From Lineus longissimus (lineage: Eukaryota; Nemertea; Pilidiophora; Heteronemertea; Lineidae), in the NCBI RefSeq assembly GCF_910592395.1, contig NC_088316.1:2974001-3038000 (forward strand): 64,000 bases of DNA, in the 5' to 3' direction. This document shows positions 13,598-25,484 of this stretch, one piece after another. The notes under the pieces were generated by a model. The model did not search any database. It was not told where the DNA came from and saw only the letters and a program-made list of their open reading frames with translations. Every line of letters begins with the position of its first letter. Position 1 is the first letter of the stretch. Both the position numbers and the translations under genes were made by a program.

Positions 13598-15719
13598 ATG
13601 AGTGACGAGCTACCTCGTGTATAGTGTGAACAATTCATTTCAGATATGAGTGTTTTCCTGGAGAGAGTTTCCTGCGTTCTGTTTTTAAGACTTCTGTTAG
13701 GATCGTACCTGCCCCAGGGTACATCAACGAAGTATACACTGGATATTGCCACATCTTTAAAAGGTAAGTACAACACGAGGCAGCCTACCGTAAGGAAGTA
13801 ATCACAAGGCAACGAGAGGCAATCAACGGGCACTACATGTATCAATAAAAGCAACACTTAGAAATACAAAGAAAAAGGTAATTTAATGTAAAAGTAAAGC
13901 CTGAAAAGAAGGCAATATGCACGGCTATAGCTTAAAGGGGCAATGTAGGCAGCAGCTAGGCAGGCAAGATAAAGTTACACAAATTCACCAATAGGGGTCT
14001 CGCACATCTCACAGTAGGTCGAAATGATTCGCGCTTGTGCGAGAGATATATTTAGTGCTAAGTCTGACATGACCAAGGGCCCTTACTGTGTATACTATAG
14101 TCACTTGAAGATTGCCAAATTAGCCCCTCTCCTCCTTCCTATAGTCCTCCTTTAATGGCAAATTCCAAATATAATGGCAAATTCCATATATATGTATAAT
14201 GGCAAAGTCAAAATTTAAATGATACTCACACCTGGCGTTTCGTTTCCTCAACCCCGCATAGCCTGGCCACGGGATGAGGCAATGATGATCAAGGCAGAAT
14301 GCGATTGATTTCCCCAGTTCATCTAAGGATCTATTGGATTGTTCATTTGGCAGATACGTGTATAAGAAATTGGCCTAACCTCGCCCTGAAGAAACCTTCA
14401 CGGATCTCCTCACTGTGGTCGAGTAAAAACGTAGCGGCGGGCCTGGCGAACGATGGCAATACGAATGGGAACTTCCAATTCTGCGCCTGCACAGCCGAAA
14501 ATCAGTACACGGACAGCTGGTGGACTGTCGATCTTGGCGCCACCTACTGGGTGGTGGCGATAGAACTTTGGAACAGAGCAGATTGCTGTCGTGAGTAACT
14601 TAACTATTATATATTTGGCCATTAATAAATCAAATATAGTATATATAGATATACATGTAAAATTTATATTAATAATACATTGGAAACTGATTAAGTGGCG
14701 AGAAAGTACACTTTGTGACAACATTTTGGATATACTTTAGTTGAAGCATCTCACACACTCACCGTCACTTCGAAACGATTCTTGAAGAGAGTAGCCGCTC
14801 TAATTTTAGAGTGGCATCTCACATTCAAATGGGGCAAAATGTTCGGCGGTGCTGTGTGGAAATCGGCATGCCTACTACAGAAAGATCATTCAAACTTTCT
14901 AAAATTTAGGTATTTTTTGACAAGGTGAGACACATATGAATATTTTAGGCATTAGTTTAGAAACACAATGTGTTGAAAATGTACATAATAGATTCAAAAT
15001 GTCTTTCAGCATACCGGTTGACACAGTTCGATGTCATAGTGACCGATGTAGCGCCTCCCCCTGCGGTCATTAATGATGTCACTCTCTGCTATCACCACGG
15101 TAGCACAACAATCCCTGCGAATATTGGGTTCTTCAGGAAATGCAGAAAACCCATCGCTGGGAGGCATGTGACCATCAGCAAAAAGGTCCCGTCGACGCAA
15201 CACCTTACGCTGTGTGAGGTTCGAGTGTTCGGGCTTGTAAAACAAAGCCAAGCTGGTAAGTAGGCCTAGTGCCGCGATTTAATAGAGACTAAGAATGTGC
15301 ACAACGACACATCCAACCTCCCTGCACGCAACCTTCTTGCGCATGACCGGAACTATTTATCGACGTCGTTCCGCTGCTTTGAAGAATGCAACACATCATC
15401 AAGTTCTATGATTGGCTAACAATTGGGGAAAGTGGCGAATGCCAGAGTCATTTCATATCGGTGACGGCTTTTCATTGATGATGACATGCAACATTATCTC
15501 CCTTACAATTTCCAGTCGATGGCAACAAGTTGACAAAGAAAATCCCTGTCCGGAGCCTGCTCGGGGTGCTCAGTTCGGTGCTTGGAGATCGCTTCGCCAT
15601 GTATAGAGTACGATTACAACGAGGCGACAGGACTATGTCGATTTGAAGAGCCCAAGGACGGGCAGATTTCCTGTTCTGCGTCAGAGTTTGAGGAATACCA
15701 TTGGAATTTGAAACCTTAG
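13598..15719 (+). pseudogene. Lectin gene 2, frameshifted in the PAN-like exon
   Basis: Exons 13598-13763, 14354-14590, 15010-15255 and 15516-15719. It is nearly identical to gene 1, but exon 2 has one extra codon (SSKNVAAG). As in gene 1, TAG at 13622-13624 follows the first ATG, and the internal ATG at 13646 could serve. In exon 4 an extra G in the run at 15563-15566 shifts the frame, so translation leaves the Cys-rich module after LLG and stops at 15644-15646. The FTP domain is complete and could still be made and secreted with a scrambled tail. The run of four Gs means a sequencing error is possible. Confidence 0.7.
14794..14815. repeat. Conserved intronic hairpin
   Basis: GCCGCTCTAA, two bases, then TTAGAGTGGC form a 10-bp stem with one G-T or mismatch step in intron 2. 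The same hairpin is present in intron 2 of nearly all units (for example near 10870, 18730, 28225, 40255 and 57675), with a few copies damaged (48745, 53030). It sits in a 200-bp intron segment that is as well conserved as the exons. Function unknown. Confidence 0.5.
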
Positions 15720-17537
15720 GCAGTCGATCAGTCAATATCTAAGATTCTTGCCGGCACTTCACCATCATTATCTCCGAGCAATGCTCTGCTGTGATTGGTG
15801 CAGAAGCATTATTTAGGTCTTTCGATTGGTCTATATAATATGACGTCATAAAAGTACCGTGACTGTTGTGACTGTTTGGTTGATAAGTTTAGGGGAAAAG
15901 TCTGATTACAGTAACGTCGTCTTTTGAAATGACTCTTTAATCCGGTGAACCTTTCAAGCAGTAGTTTTCAGATGAGCTCCAATGTCACTGACTCAACCTG
16001 AACATTTCAGACCGTCCTCATTAGACCCGAGTACTTGGCAAGTTGGACAAAAACACCTGCCTAAAGTCACACACACGCCGACCGTGGGAATCGAAGCAGG
16101 GACCACACGACCGCTCCTGCGTGTGACTTTAGGCGGCGATATCACGAATAAGTTAGAAGCATTTTCGCCGGGATAGAAAATCTCTAGATGCCACTGGTAT
16201 CTTACCGCCAACTTTTGAGTGTATAGCCACACAATATAGAAGTGAACTACTGCTGGACCAATTGCAAAGTGTTGATTATCTTTAAATTGATAAAACGTAG
16301 TTAATGGAATGAATGATTTTGTCTACCGGTGCGGTACATTTCACTATATCTTCTACTTGTTTCGCAATCGACAGATCGAAAGTAATTACCGCAGCCACAG
16401 ACAATATAGATTTATTTTGTTTCAATCTTTATTGTAATTAGCAGTGCATGAAATGTCAATTTCTCTTGCACATTTTTACTCATAAGGCGATCTCGTTAAT
16501 GGACAAGTTGAAGCTAATTCTTCTACTTCCTGTCTTGGTGCAGGATTTATATTTACCAGGACCTTGTAATGAGCGTGTGCATTGTCATTGGTGTGACTCT
16601 GCTGTATCCACGGTTTTTTACTGTCAGGTAAGGTTTGCCTCTTAGTGCAGTGGTTAGAATATATAGCGTCATAGTATCCGAAAGGTGGCCTGGCGATATT
16701 CTTCCACACTGGGACTCTCTCTTGATTAAAAGGTTTTGCCCCTTTGGTAGAATATGTAGCCCCGTGATACCGCAAGCTATCAGGCAAGATTTACCCCTGC
16801 GGTAGAATAATGTTGCCTTGGTCTTTACATCACGCCTTCCGGTAATAACCAACGATCTTGGAAACGCCGTAGTTCTATCCAACCAAGGAAGTTAAATAGT
16901 ACCTCAATGATCAAACATGCGGCGAGATCCTTCTGCAATGTTCCCCTGTCAGGTGAGATCTTCACTTGGAGGATGATAAGTCGCCCCGAAGTTAATCACC
17001 TTATTTTTGGAATAATCGCAATCAACACTCCCTAGGTTCTTTCTGATCTGTCACGCATCAAATCTGCGTACCATCTCGGTCCACGGGATAAAAACGTGAT
17101 GAAGATGAGCAGCGGGCAATCAATGGAAGGAGCCGTCGCGGGAGGCAAACCTTTTTATAAAGCGAGTATGTTATATATTATGTTCGACTTGATAAACAGG
17201 AGGTGTTATTCAGTGCTTTGGCGGAGAACGAAAGCAGATGAGGGTACAACCCGACAGTCTTTGATGAGGTCCAATAAGTACCCGAGTAACTCTCCGCGTT
17301 CGCCCAATTCCTGCGTGTCCTCCAGACACTTTCGGAGGTCTTCAGGTGACATCAGAATGACCGAACGAACCTGGCTTATAGGCATCCCACGTGTTAATCA
17401 ATATTTTATGCCACCAAGTACAGGCAGCTAGTGCCTCATCTACAGAGAAGCATTGATTAAACCAGTCTCAAGGACGGACATTTTGTTTTATTTGTAGATC
17501 CAGATATATTGTTGACTAACAACGTACCAAAGATCAG
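15720..17537. other. Intergenic part of unit 2 to 3
   Basis: Same layout as the unit 1 intergenic region: imperfect copy of the inverted repeat near 16060-16135, empty target site at 16194-16201, small signal-peptide ORF at 16499, donor-like repeat motifs 16620-17000, and at 17115 the direct join gcaatcaatgg to aaggagccgtcgc. In units 5-6 and 7-8 the virus-like block lies between these two sequence words. Confidence 0.55.
16499..16627 (+). CDS. Candidate small secreted-peptide exon (unit 2 copy)
   Basis: This is the best-preserved copy: 43 codons starting MDKLKLILLLPVLVQ, then DLYLPGPCNERVHCHWCDS, ending CAG before gtaagg. Compared with unit 1 it has two extra codons (TATTTA) and one extra GCT, all keeping the frame. 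Five cysteines and histidines lie in a short mature stretch. No known family is recognised. An upstream in-frame ATG at 16448 also exists. Confidence 0.4.
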
Positions 17538-19650
17538 ATGAGTGACGAGCTACCTCGTGTAAAGTTTGAACAATTCATTTCAGATATGAGTGTTTTCCTG
17601 GAGAGAGTTTCCTGCGTTCTGTTTTTAAGACTTCTGTTAGGATCGTACCTGCCCCAGGGTACATCAACGAAGTATACACTGGATATTGCCACATCTTTAA
17701 AAGGTAAGTACAACACGAGGCAGCCTACCGTAAGGAAGTAATCACAAGGCAACGAGAGGCAATCAACGGGCACCACATGTATCAATAAAAGCAACACTTA
17801 GAAATACAAAGAAAAAGGTAATTTAATGTAAAAGTAAAGCCTGAAAAGAAGGCAATATGCACGGCTATAGCTTAAAGGGGCAATGTAGGCAGCAGCTAGG
17901 CAGGCAAGATAAAGTTACACAAAGTCGCCAATAGGGGACACTCACATCTCACAGTACGTCGAAATGATTCACGCTTGTACGTGGAATATATTTAGTGCCA
18001 AGTCTGACATGACCAAGGGCCCTTACTGTGTATACTCGTCACTTGAAGATGGCCAAATTAGCCCCTCTCCTCCTGCCTATAGCCCTCCTTTAATGGCAAA
18101 TTCCAAATATAATGGCAAATTCCATATATATGTATAATGGCAAAGTCAAAATTTAAATGATACTCACACCTGGCATTTCGTTTCCTCAACCCCGCATAGC
18201 CTGGCCACGGGATGAGGCAATGATGATCAAGGCAGAATGCGATTGATTTCCCCAGTTCATCTAAGGATCTGTTGGATTGTTCATTTGGCAGATACGTGTA
18301 TAAAAAATTGGCCTAACCTCGCCCTGAAGAAACCTTCACGGATCTCCTCACTGTGGTCGAGTAAAAACGTAGCGGCGGGCCTGGCGAACGATGGCAATAC
18401 GAATGGGAACTTCCAATTCTGCGCCTGCACAGCCGAAAATCAGTACACGGACAGCTGGTGGACTGTCGATCTTGGCGCCACCTACTGGGTGGTGGCGATA
18501 GAACTTTGGAACAGAGCAGATTGCTGTCGTGAGTAACTTAACTATTATATAATTGGCCATTAGTAAATCTAATATAGTTTATATAGATATACATGTAAAA
18601 TTTATATTAATAATACATTGGAAACTGATTAAGTGGCGAGAAAGTACACATTGTGACAACATTTTGGATATACTTTAGTTGAAGCATCTCACACACTCAC
18701 CGTCACTTCGAAACGATTCTTGAAGAGAGTAGCCGCTCTAATTTTAGAGTGGCATCTCACATTCAAATGGGGCAAAATGTTCGGCGGTGCTGTGTGGAAA
18801 TCGGCATGCCTACTACAGAAAGATCATTAAAACTTTCTAAAATTTAGGTATTTTTTGACAAGGTGAGACACATATGAATATTTGAGGCATTAGTTTAGAA
18901 ACACAAGGTGTTGAAAATGTACATAATAGATTCAAAATGTCTTTCAGCATACCGGTTGACACAGTTCGATGTCATAGTGACCGATGTAGCGCCTCCCCCT
19001 GCGGTCATTAATGATGCCACTCTCTGCTATCACCATGACAGCACAACAATCCCTGCGAATATTGGGTTCTTCAGGAAATGCAGAAAACCCATCGCTGGGA
19101 ATCATTTCACCATCAGCAAGAAGGTCCCGTCGACGCAACACCTTACACTGTGTGAGGTTCGAGTATTCGGGCTTGTAACACAAAGCCAAGCTGGTAAGTA
19201 GTGCCGCGATTTAATAGAGACTAAGAATGTGCACAACGACACATCCAACCTCCCTGCACGCAACCTCCTTGCGCATGAGCGGAACTATTTATCGACGTCG
19301 TTCCGCTGCTTTGAAGAATGCAACACATCATCAAGTTCTATGATTGGCTAACAATTGGGGAAAGTGGCGAATGCCAGAGTCATTTCATATCGGTGACGGC
19401 TTTTCATTGATGATGACATGCAACATTATCTCCCTTACAATTTCCAGTCGATGGCAACAAGTTGACAAAGAAAATCCCTGTCCGGAGCCTGCTCGGGTGC
19501 TCAGTTCGGTGCTTGGAGATCGCTTCGCCATGTATAGAGTACGATTACAACGAGGCGACAGGACTATGTCGATTTGAAGAGCCCAAGGACGGGCAGATTT
19601 CCTGTTCTGCGTCAGAGTTTGAGGAATACCATTGGAATTCGAAACCTTAG
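17538..19650 (+). CDS. Lectin gene 3, intact FTP plus PAN-like lectin
   Basis: Exons 17538-17703, 18292-18528, 18948-19193 and 19448-19650 sum to 852 bases, giving 283 residues with no stop or frameshift. Here the codon that is TAG in genes 1 and 2 is AAG, so both the first ATG (MSDELPRVKFEQ) and the internal ATG (MSVFLERVSCVLFL, 17586) are usable. The second gives a textbook signal peptide; the first would give a longer cytosolic leader and possibly a signal anchor. The vicinal Cys pair NRADCC is kept. Exon 2 ends at a strong donor gtgagt. This is the reference copy for the array. Confidence 0.8.
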
Positions 19651-20898
19651 GCAGTCGATCAGTCAATATCTAAGATTCTTGCCGGCACTTCACCATCATT
19701 ATCTCCGAGCAATGCTCTGCTGTGATTGGTGCCGAAGCATTATTTAGGTCTTTCGATTGGTGAATATAATATGACGTCATAAAAGTACCGTCACTGTTGT
19801 GACTGTTTGGTTGATAAGTTCAGGGGAAAAGTCTGATTACAGTAACGTTGTCTTTTAAATTGACTGTTTAATCCGGTGAACCTTTTAAGCAGTAGTTTTC
19901 AGCTGAGCTCCAATGTCACCGACTCAACCTGAGAATTTCAGACCGTCCTCATTACACCCCAGTAGGCCTACTTGGCAAGTTGCCGGGACAAAAACACCTG
20001 CCTAATGTCACACGCACGCCGACCGTGGGAATCAAAGCAGGGACCATTCTTGAGGCGGCGATATCACGAATAAGTTAGAAGCATTTTCGCCGGGATAGAA
20101 AATCTCTAGATGCCACTGGTATCTTACCGCCAACCTTTGGGTGTATAGCCACACAAATATAGAAGTGAACTACTAATGGACCAATTGCAAAGTGTAGATT
20201 ATCTTTAAATCGATAAAACGTATTTAATGGAATAAATGCTTTTGTGTACCGATGCGGAACATTTCACTACATCTTCTACTTGTTTCGCAATTGACAGATC
20301 GAAAGTAATTACCGCAGCTACAGACAATATAGATTTATTTTATTTGAATCTTTATTGTAATTAACAGTGCATGAAATGTCAATTTTTGTAGCACATTTTT
20401 ACTGATAAGGCGATCTCGTTAATGGACAAGTTGAAGCTAATTCTTCTACTTCCTTTCTTGGTGCAGGATTTATATTTACCATGATCTTGTAATGAGCGTG
20501 TGCATTGTCACTGGTGTGACTCTGCTGTATCCACGGTTTTTTACTGTCAGGTAAGGTTTGCCCCTTAGTGCAGTGGTTAGAATATATAGCCTCATAGTAC
20601 CCGAAAGGTGGTCTGGCGATATTCTTCTACACTGGGACTCTCTCTTAATCAAAAGGTTTTGCCCCTTGGGTAGAATATGTCCAACCAAGGAAGTTAAATA
20701 GTACCTCAATGATCAAACATGCGGCGAGATCCTTCAGCAAAGTTCCCCTGTCAGGTGAGATCTTCCCTTCGAGGATAATATGTCGCCCCGAAGTTCATCA
20801 CCTTATGTTCGGAATAAGCGCATTCAGCACGGCCAATTTTGTTTCTGTTACACATCAAATCTAAGTTAATTCTTCTACTTCCTGTCTTGGTGCAGGAT

Positions 20899-22735
20899 TG
20901 CTATGAACCAGGTTCGTTCGGTCATTCTGATGTCACCTGAAGACCTCCGAAAGCGTCTGGAGGACACGCAGGAATTGGGCGAACGCGGAGAGTTACTCGG
21001 GTTAAAATTATTCAATACTCTTACTACCTTTTTTTACCTAGGGCACTAACCAATGGTTACTTTCGCTTACACTATTTTGAATAATTTCATAGTTGATGCA
21101 ATATGAACTAAATGTACTAGACTAGTTATTTTTACTGATACTTTTTTGTGAGCTGAGGGTGAGTGATGATTGTGAGAGGAGGGGCATGCAACTGGCCCTA
21201 TAGATTCGCGGACGATTCCTGATACTATAGCTGTGTTCGCATTAGCCTCTCAAAGCGGATTGAAACACCCTTAATCCGCTTTGAGACCTTCGATCCGGAT
21301 CAACTGTTCCCACTACAAGCGTCTCAAACCACTTTCAAACCGGTGTACTCGATCCACTTGTTCTATCGAATCGAAGAAAGCGGATTGACCCGATTCGGAA
21401 TGAAACTGTAGTCGGAACTGCTCAAACCGGTTCGAGTTGGAAACGGATCGAGATCGCACATGCGCAGTTGAGTTATGATGACGTACTTCCTTTTTATCGC
21501 ATGGGCAGCTCGTGTGTATTCGCAAACTTCATTTTGTTAGTTAGTTCTCTGATGTTGGAAAGCGTTTACTCGCACTTCCATATCCATCACGTCAATCGCA
21601 TATAAGGAGAGAAACGCCGAGATAAACACACAAGTTTGAAACAGGAAATGCAGGAAGATGAAGTGACCTTGACCGCGCACAAGCTCGCACCCAGTGTGTA
21701 AACTAGTTGGGGACGATTAGAACAAGACACCGCCGATAGGCGGCGCGTCGGTATCAAACCGACTTGAGACTGTAGTGAGAACAGTCATGTTCGAAGCGAA
21801 TCCAAATCTCAAAGCGGTTTGACGTGTAATGTGAACAGACGTTTTGAAACCGGTTTGACTCAAACCGGATTCCCAGATTCGAAATGAGGAATTCGGTTTG
21901 AAAGTGGAATAGATGAGAACGCAGCTTAAGATCACGTGACTCGCAATCGAGCTATAAATAATGCAGATCTAACTCAATGACAGCATACCGTCTTGCCCGC
22001 CGAAGATATCTTTCCTAAAGGGTTATGAGCCTGGATGGGTTCTCTGTGTAGTGTTTTTTGGACGTCTTTGGGCTCACATACGATATGGCCATCTATGGTC
22101 AACATTGCGACCCGCTGTAACTCAATAACAAGCCTAACCAGATCTAACTCGAGGGCAAACATTGATTGCCCGCTGCTCATCTTCATCACGTTTTTATCCC
22201 ATGGACCGAGATGGTACGCAGATTTGATGCGTGACAGATCAGCAGAACCTTTGCAGTGTTGATTGCGATTATTCCAAAAATAATGTGATTAACTACAGGG
22301 CGACATATTTTCCCCCATGGGAAGATCTCACCTGACAGGGGAACATTGCAGAAGGATCTCGCCGCATGTTGGATCACTGAGGTGCCATTTAACTTCCTTG
22401 GTTGGATATAGAACTACGGCGTTTCCAAGATCGTTTGTTATTACCGGAAGGCGTGATGTAAAGACCAAGGCAACATTATTCTACCGCAGGGGTAAATCTT
22501 GCCTGACAGCTTGCAGTACCACGGGGCGACATATTCTACCCAAGGGGCAAAACCTTTTGATTAAGAGAGAGTTCCAGTGTAGAAGAATATCGCCAGGCCA
22601 CCTTTCGGATACTATGAGGCTATATATTCTAAACACTGCACTGAGGGGCAAACCTTACCTGACAGTAAAAAACCGTGGATACAGAGTCACACCAATGACA
22701 ATGCACACGCTCATTACAAAGTCCTGGTAAATATA
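20899..22735 (-). repeat. Inverted segment of the array unit
   Basis: From 20899 the sequence is the reverse complement of the segment seen forward at 13340-13460 and 17275-17400 (gaccgaacgaacctgg). From about 21974 to 22735 it is the reverse complement of 16560-17110, including the small ORF and its donor. Left breakpoint is in tgcaggatt, right breakpoint in tggtaaatata. So this part of the unit is flipped relative to the other ten. Confidence 0.85.
21231..21935. mobile_element. Candidate non-autonomous TIR element with AACCGGTT-like motifs
   Basis: The ends agCTGTGTTCGCATTAGCC and, reverse-complemented, agCTGCGTTCTCATCTATTCC are imperfect terminal inverted repeats. The interior is dense in aaaccggt and caaaccgg words (near 21340, 21424, 21840 and 21860), partly palindromic. 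It sits only inside the inverted segment. No transposase is encoded and the target duplication is unclear. Confidence 0.45.
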
Positions 22736-22869
22736 CATCGAACGTGTTCATCAATATTTCATTCCACCAAGTACAAGTAGCAGTGCCTCATCTGCAGAGG
22801 AGCATTGATTGAGCATTTTTAATTTGTAGATCCAGATATATGGTTGACTAACAACGCACCGCAGATCAG

Positions 22870-24986
22870 ATGAGTGACGAGTTACCTCGTGTAAAGTTTG
22901 AACAACTTATTTCAGATATGAGTGTTTTCCTGGAGAGAGTTTCCTTCGTTCTCTTTTTAGGACTTCTGTTAGGATCGTACCTGCCCCAGGGTACATCAAC
23001 GAAGTATACACTGGATATGGCCACATCTTTGAAAGGTAAGTACGACACGAAGCAGCCTAGCGTAAGGAAATAATCGCAAGGCAACGAGAGGCAATTAACG
23101 GGCACTACATGTATCAAGAAAAGCAACACTTAGGATCAAGAAAAGCAAAGGTAATGTAAAAGTAAAAAAAGGCAATATGCACGGAGATGTTCAATGCAGC
23201 TATCTTTCATTGGCGATGATAATGGCAAATTCCAAATATAATGGCAAATTCCAAATTGAAATTATGCGCATGCTTGGCGTTTCGTTTCCTCAACCCCGCA
23301 AGGTCTGGCCACGGGATGAGGCAAAGAATAGACAATCTCTGCTTAAAATATTAACTCTTTGGCAAGAGAATGGCACCGATGAGGCAACCGGGAAGCACAC
23401 ATTGTATTGCTCAATATTTCATTGTGGTTGTTGAGATCGACCAATAGGCTGCAATTTGATACGGATTTGAAGAAGGCCCTTACAATGTTAATTGGATAAA
23501 GGTGATTAAGGTAGAATGCGTTTGATTTCCCTAGTTCTCTAAGGATCTATTGGATTGTTCATTTGGCAGATACGTGTATAAGAAATTGGCCTAACCTCGC
23601 CCTGAAGAAACCTTCACGGATCTCCTCACTGTGGACAAGTGAACACGTAGCGGGCCTGGCGAACGATGGCAATACGAATGGGAAATTCCAATTCTGCGCC
23701 TGCACAGCCGAAAATCAGTACACGGACAGCTGGTGGACTGTCGATCTTGGTGCTACCTACTGGGTGGTGGCGATAGAACTTTGGAATAGAGCAGATGCCT
23801 GTAACTATTATATATTTGGCCATTAGTAAATCTAATATAGTTTATATATATATACATGTAAAACTAACATAAATAATACATTGGAAACTGATCAAGCGGC
23901 GATATAGTACACATTGTGACAACATTTTGGATATACTTAGTTGAAGCATCTCACATGCACTTGCAATTTCGAATCAATTCTTGAAGAGAGTAGCTCCGCT
24001 AATGTTATTGTGGAATCTCACATTCAAATGGGGCCAAATGTTTGGCCATGTTGTGTGGAAATCGACATGCCTACTTCAGTAAGATCATTGAAAGTTTCTA
24101 AATTCAGGTGATTTTTAAATAAGGTGAGACAAATATGAATGTTTTTTTTTGCATTAGTTTAGAAACACAAGGTGTTGAAAATAGTCCTTTAACAGCCCCC
24201 CCCCCCCCCCTCAAAAGAACATGACGTTCTCCCTTCGGGTGTATGGTCTTATGATGTACATCATGTATATACATGTACATAATAGATTCAAAATGTCTTT
24301 CAGCATACCGGTTGGCACAGTTCGATGTCATAGTGACCGATGTAGCGCCTCCCCCTGCGGTCATTAATGATGTCACTCTCTGCTATCACCACGGTAGCAC
24401 AACAATCCCTGGGAATATTGGGTTCTTCGGGAAATGCAGAAGACCCATCGCTGGGAGGCATGTGACCATCAGCAAGAAGGTTCCGTCGACGCAACACCTT
24501 ACGCTGTGTGAGGTTCGAGTGTCCGGGCTTGTAAAACAAAGCCAAGCTGGTAAGTAGTGCCGCGATTTAACAGAGACTGAAAATGTGCAACCTCCCTGCA
24601 CGCAACCTCCTTGCGCATGACCGGAACTACTTATCGACGTCCTTCCGCTGCTTTGAAGAATGCAACACATCATCAAGTTCTATGATTAGCTAACAATTGG
24701 GGAAAGTGGCGAATGCCAGAGTCATTTCATATCGGTGACGGCTTTTCATTGATGACGTCATGCAATATTATCTCCCTTTGCAGTCAATGGCAGCAAGTCG
24801 ACCATAGAAATCCATGTCCGGAACCTGCTGGGGTGCTCAGTTCGGTGCTTGGAGATCGCTTCGCCATGTATAGAGTACGATTACAACGAGGGGACAGGAC
24901 TTTGTCGATTTGAAGCGCCTAAGGACGGGCAGGTTTCTTGTTCTGCGTCAGAGTTTGAGGAATACCATTGGAATTCGAAACCTTAG
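22870..24986 (+). CDS. Lectin gene 4, intact, without the vicinal Cys pair
   Basis: Exons 22870-23035, 23570-23800, 24304-24549 and 24784-24986 total 846 bases, 281 residues, open throughout. Exon 2 ends GCAGATGCCT before gtaact, where genes 1-3 and 9 end GCAGATTGCTGTC before gtgagt. The phase is kept but the Cys-Cys of NRADCC is lost. Exon 4 starts after ctttgcag and reads VNGSKSTIEIHVRNLLGCSV, a more diverged version than in genes 1-3. A poly-C run (about 16) is in intron 2 at 24197. Confidence 0.75.
23177..23434 (+). other. Conserved open frame inside intron 1
   Basis: An 85-codon frame in intron 1 contains VSFPQPRKVWPRDEAKNRQS and LTLWQENGT. Related open frames lie at the same place at 47445-47702, 56851-57165 and 61556-61873, while a rearranged version is at 39286-39498. 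The start is followed by a small tandem repeat (aatggcaaattccaaat). No family is recognised. It may be an alternative exon or just conserved intron from recent duplication. Confidence 0.3.
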
Positions 24987-25484
24987 GCCGTCTATCAGTG
25001 AATATTTGATATTCTTTTATATCACCATCATTATATTCGAGCACTGCTCTGCTATGATTGGTGCAGAAGCATTATTTGGGGCTTTCGATTGGTCAATAGA
25101 ATATGACATCATAAAAGTACTGTGACTGTTGTGACTGTTTGGTGTTAGTTTGGGGAAAAGGTCTGATTACAGTAGACGTTGAGATGCGACTTGACTTTAA
25201 CCCCGGTGAACCTTTCTGAACCAGTAGTTTTCAGATGAGCTGCACAGTCAGCGCTCCAAACTGAGGATTTCAGACCGTCCTCGATCATTTACAACCGATT
25301 ATGTGGTTTCAGGCAAGTTTGAAAAAAAACCTGCATAAGGTCTCCGACGCCGATTGTGTGAATCGAACCAGGGACCACTCGTCCGCTCCTCCAGAGTCCG
25401 AGCCACTAGTCCAAAGTCGCGATATCACGAATAGATTAGAATCATTTTCGCCGGGATAGAAAATCTCTAGATGCCACTGGTATC

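Larger units (their letters stand above)
19651..22869. other. Intergenic part of unit 3 to 4, enlarged by duplication and inversion
   Basis: A forward copy of the normal upstream segment (20380-20870) is followed by an inverted copy of the same kind of sequence (about 20899-22735) carrying a TIR element. The empty target site CTGGTATC is at 20116-20123 and an AATAAA-like signal is near 20231. The forward small ORF has a TGA in place of GGA near 20482, so that copy is dead. Confidence 0.6.

Noticed and set aside
22866-23129. Minus-strand 87-codon frame opposite exon 1, seen in nearly every unit
   Set aside because: It is the complement of a conserved exon and flank. The lectin reading on the plus strand has splice sites and domain matches; the antisense frame has none.
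24300-24545. Minus-strand 81-codon frame opposite exon 3
   Set aside because: Mirror image of the FTP exon, retained only because the exon is conserved.
25335-25425. tRNA gene on the minus strand in lectin 3' flanks
   Set aside because: B-box-like word is present but no cloverleaf can be drawn; more likely an old SINE head repeated with the units.
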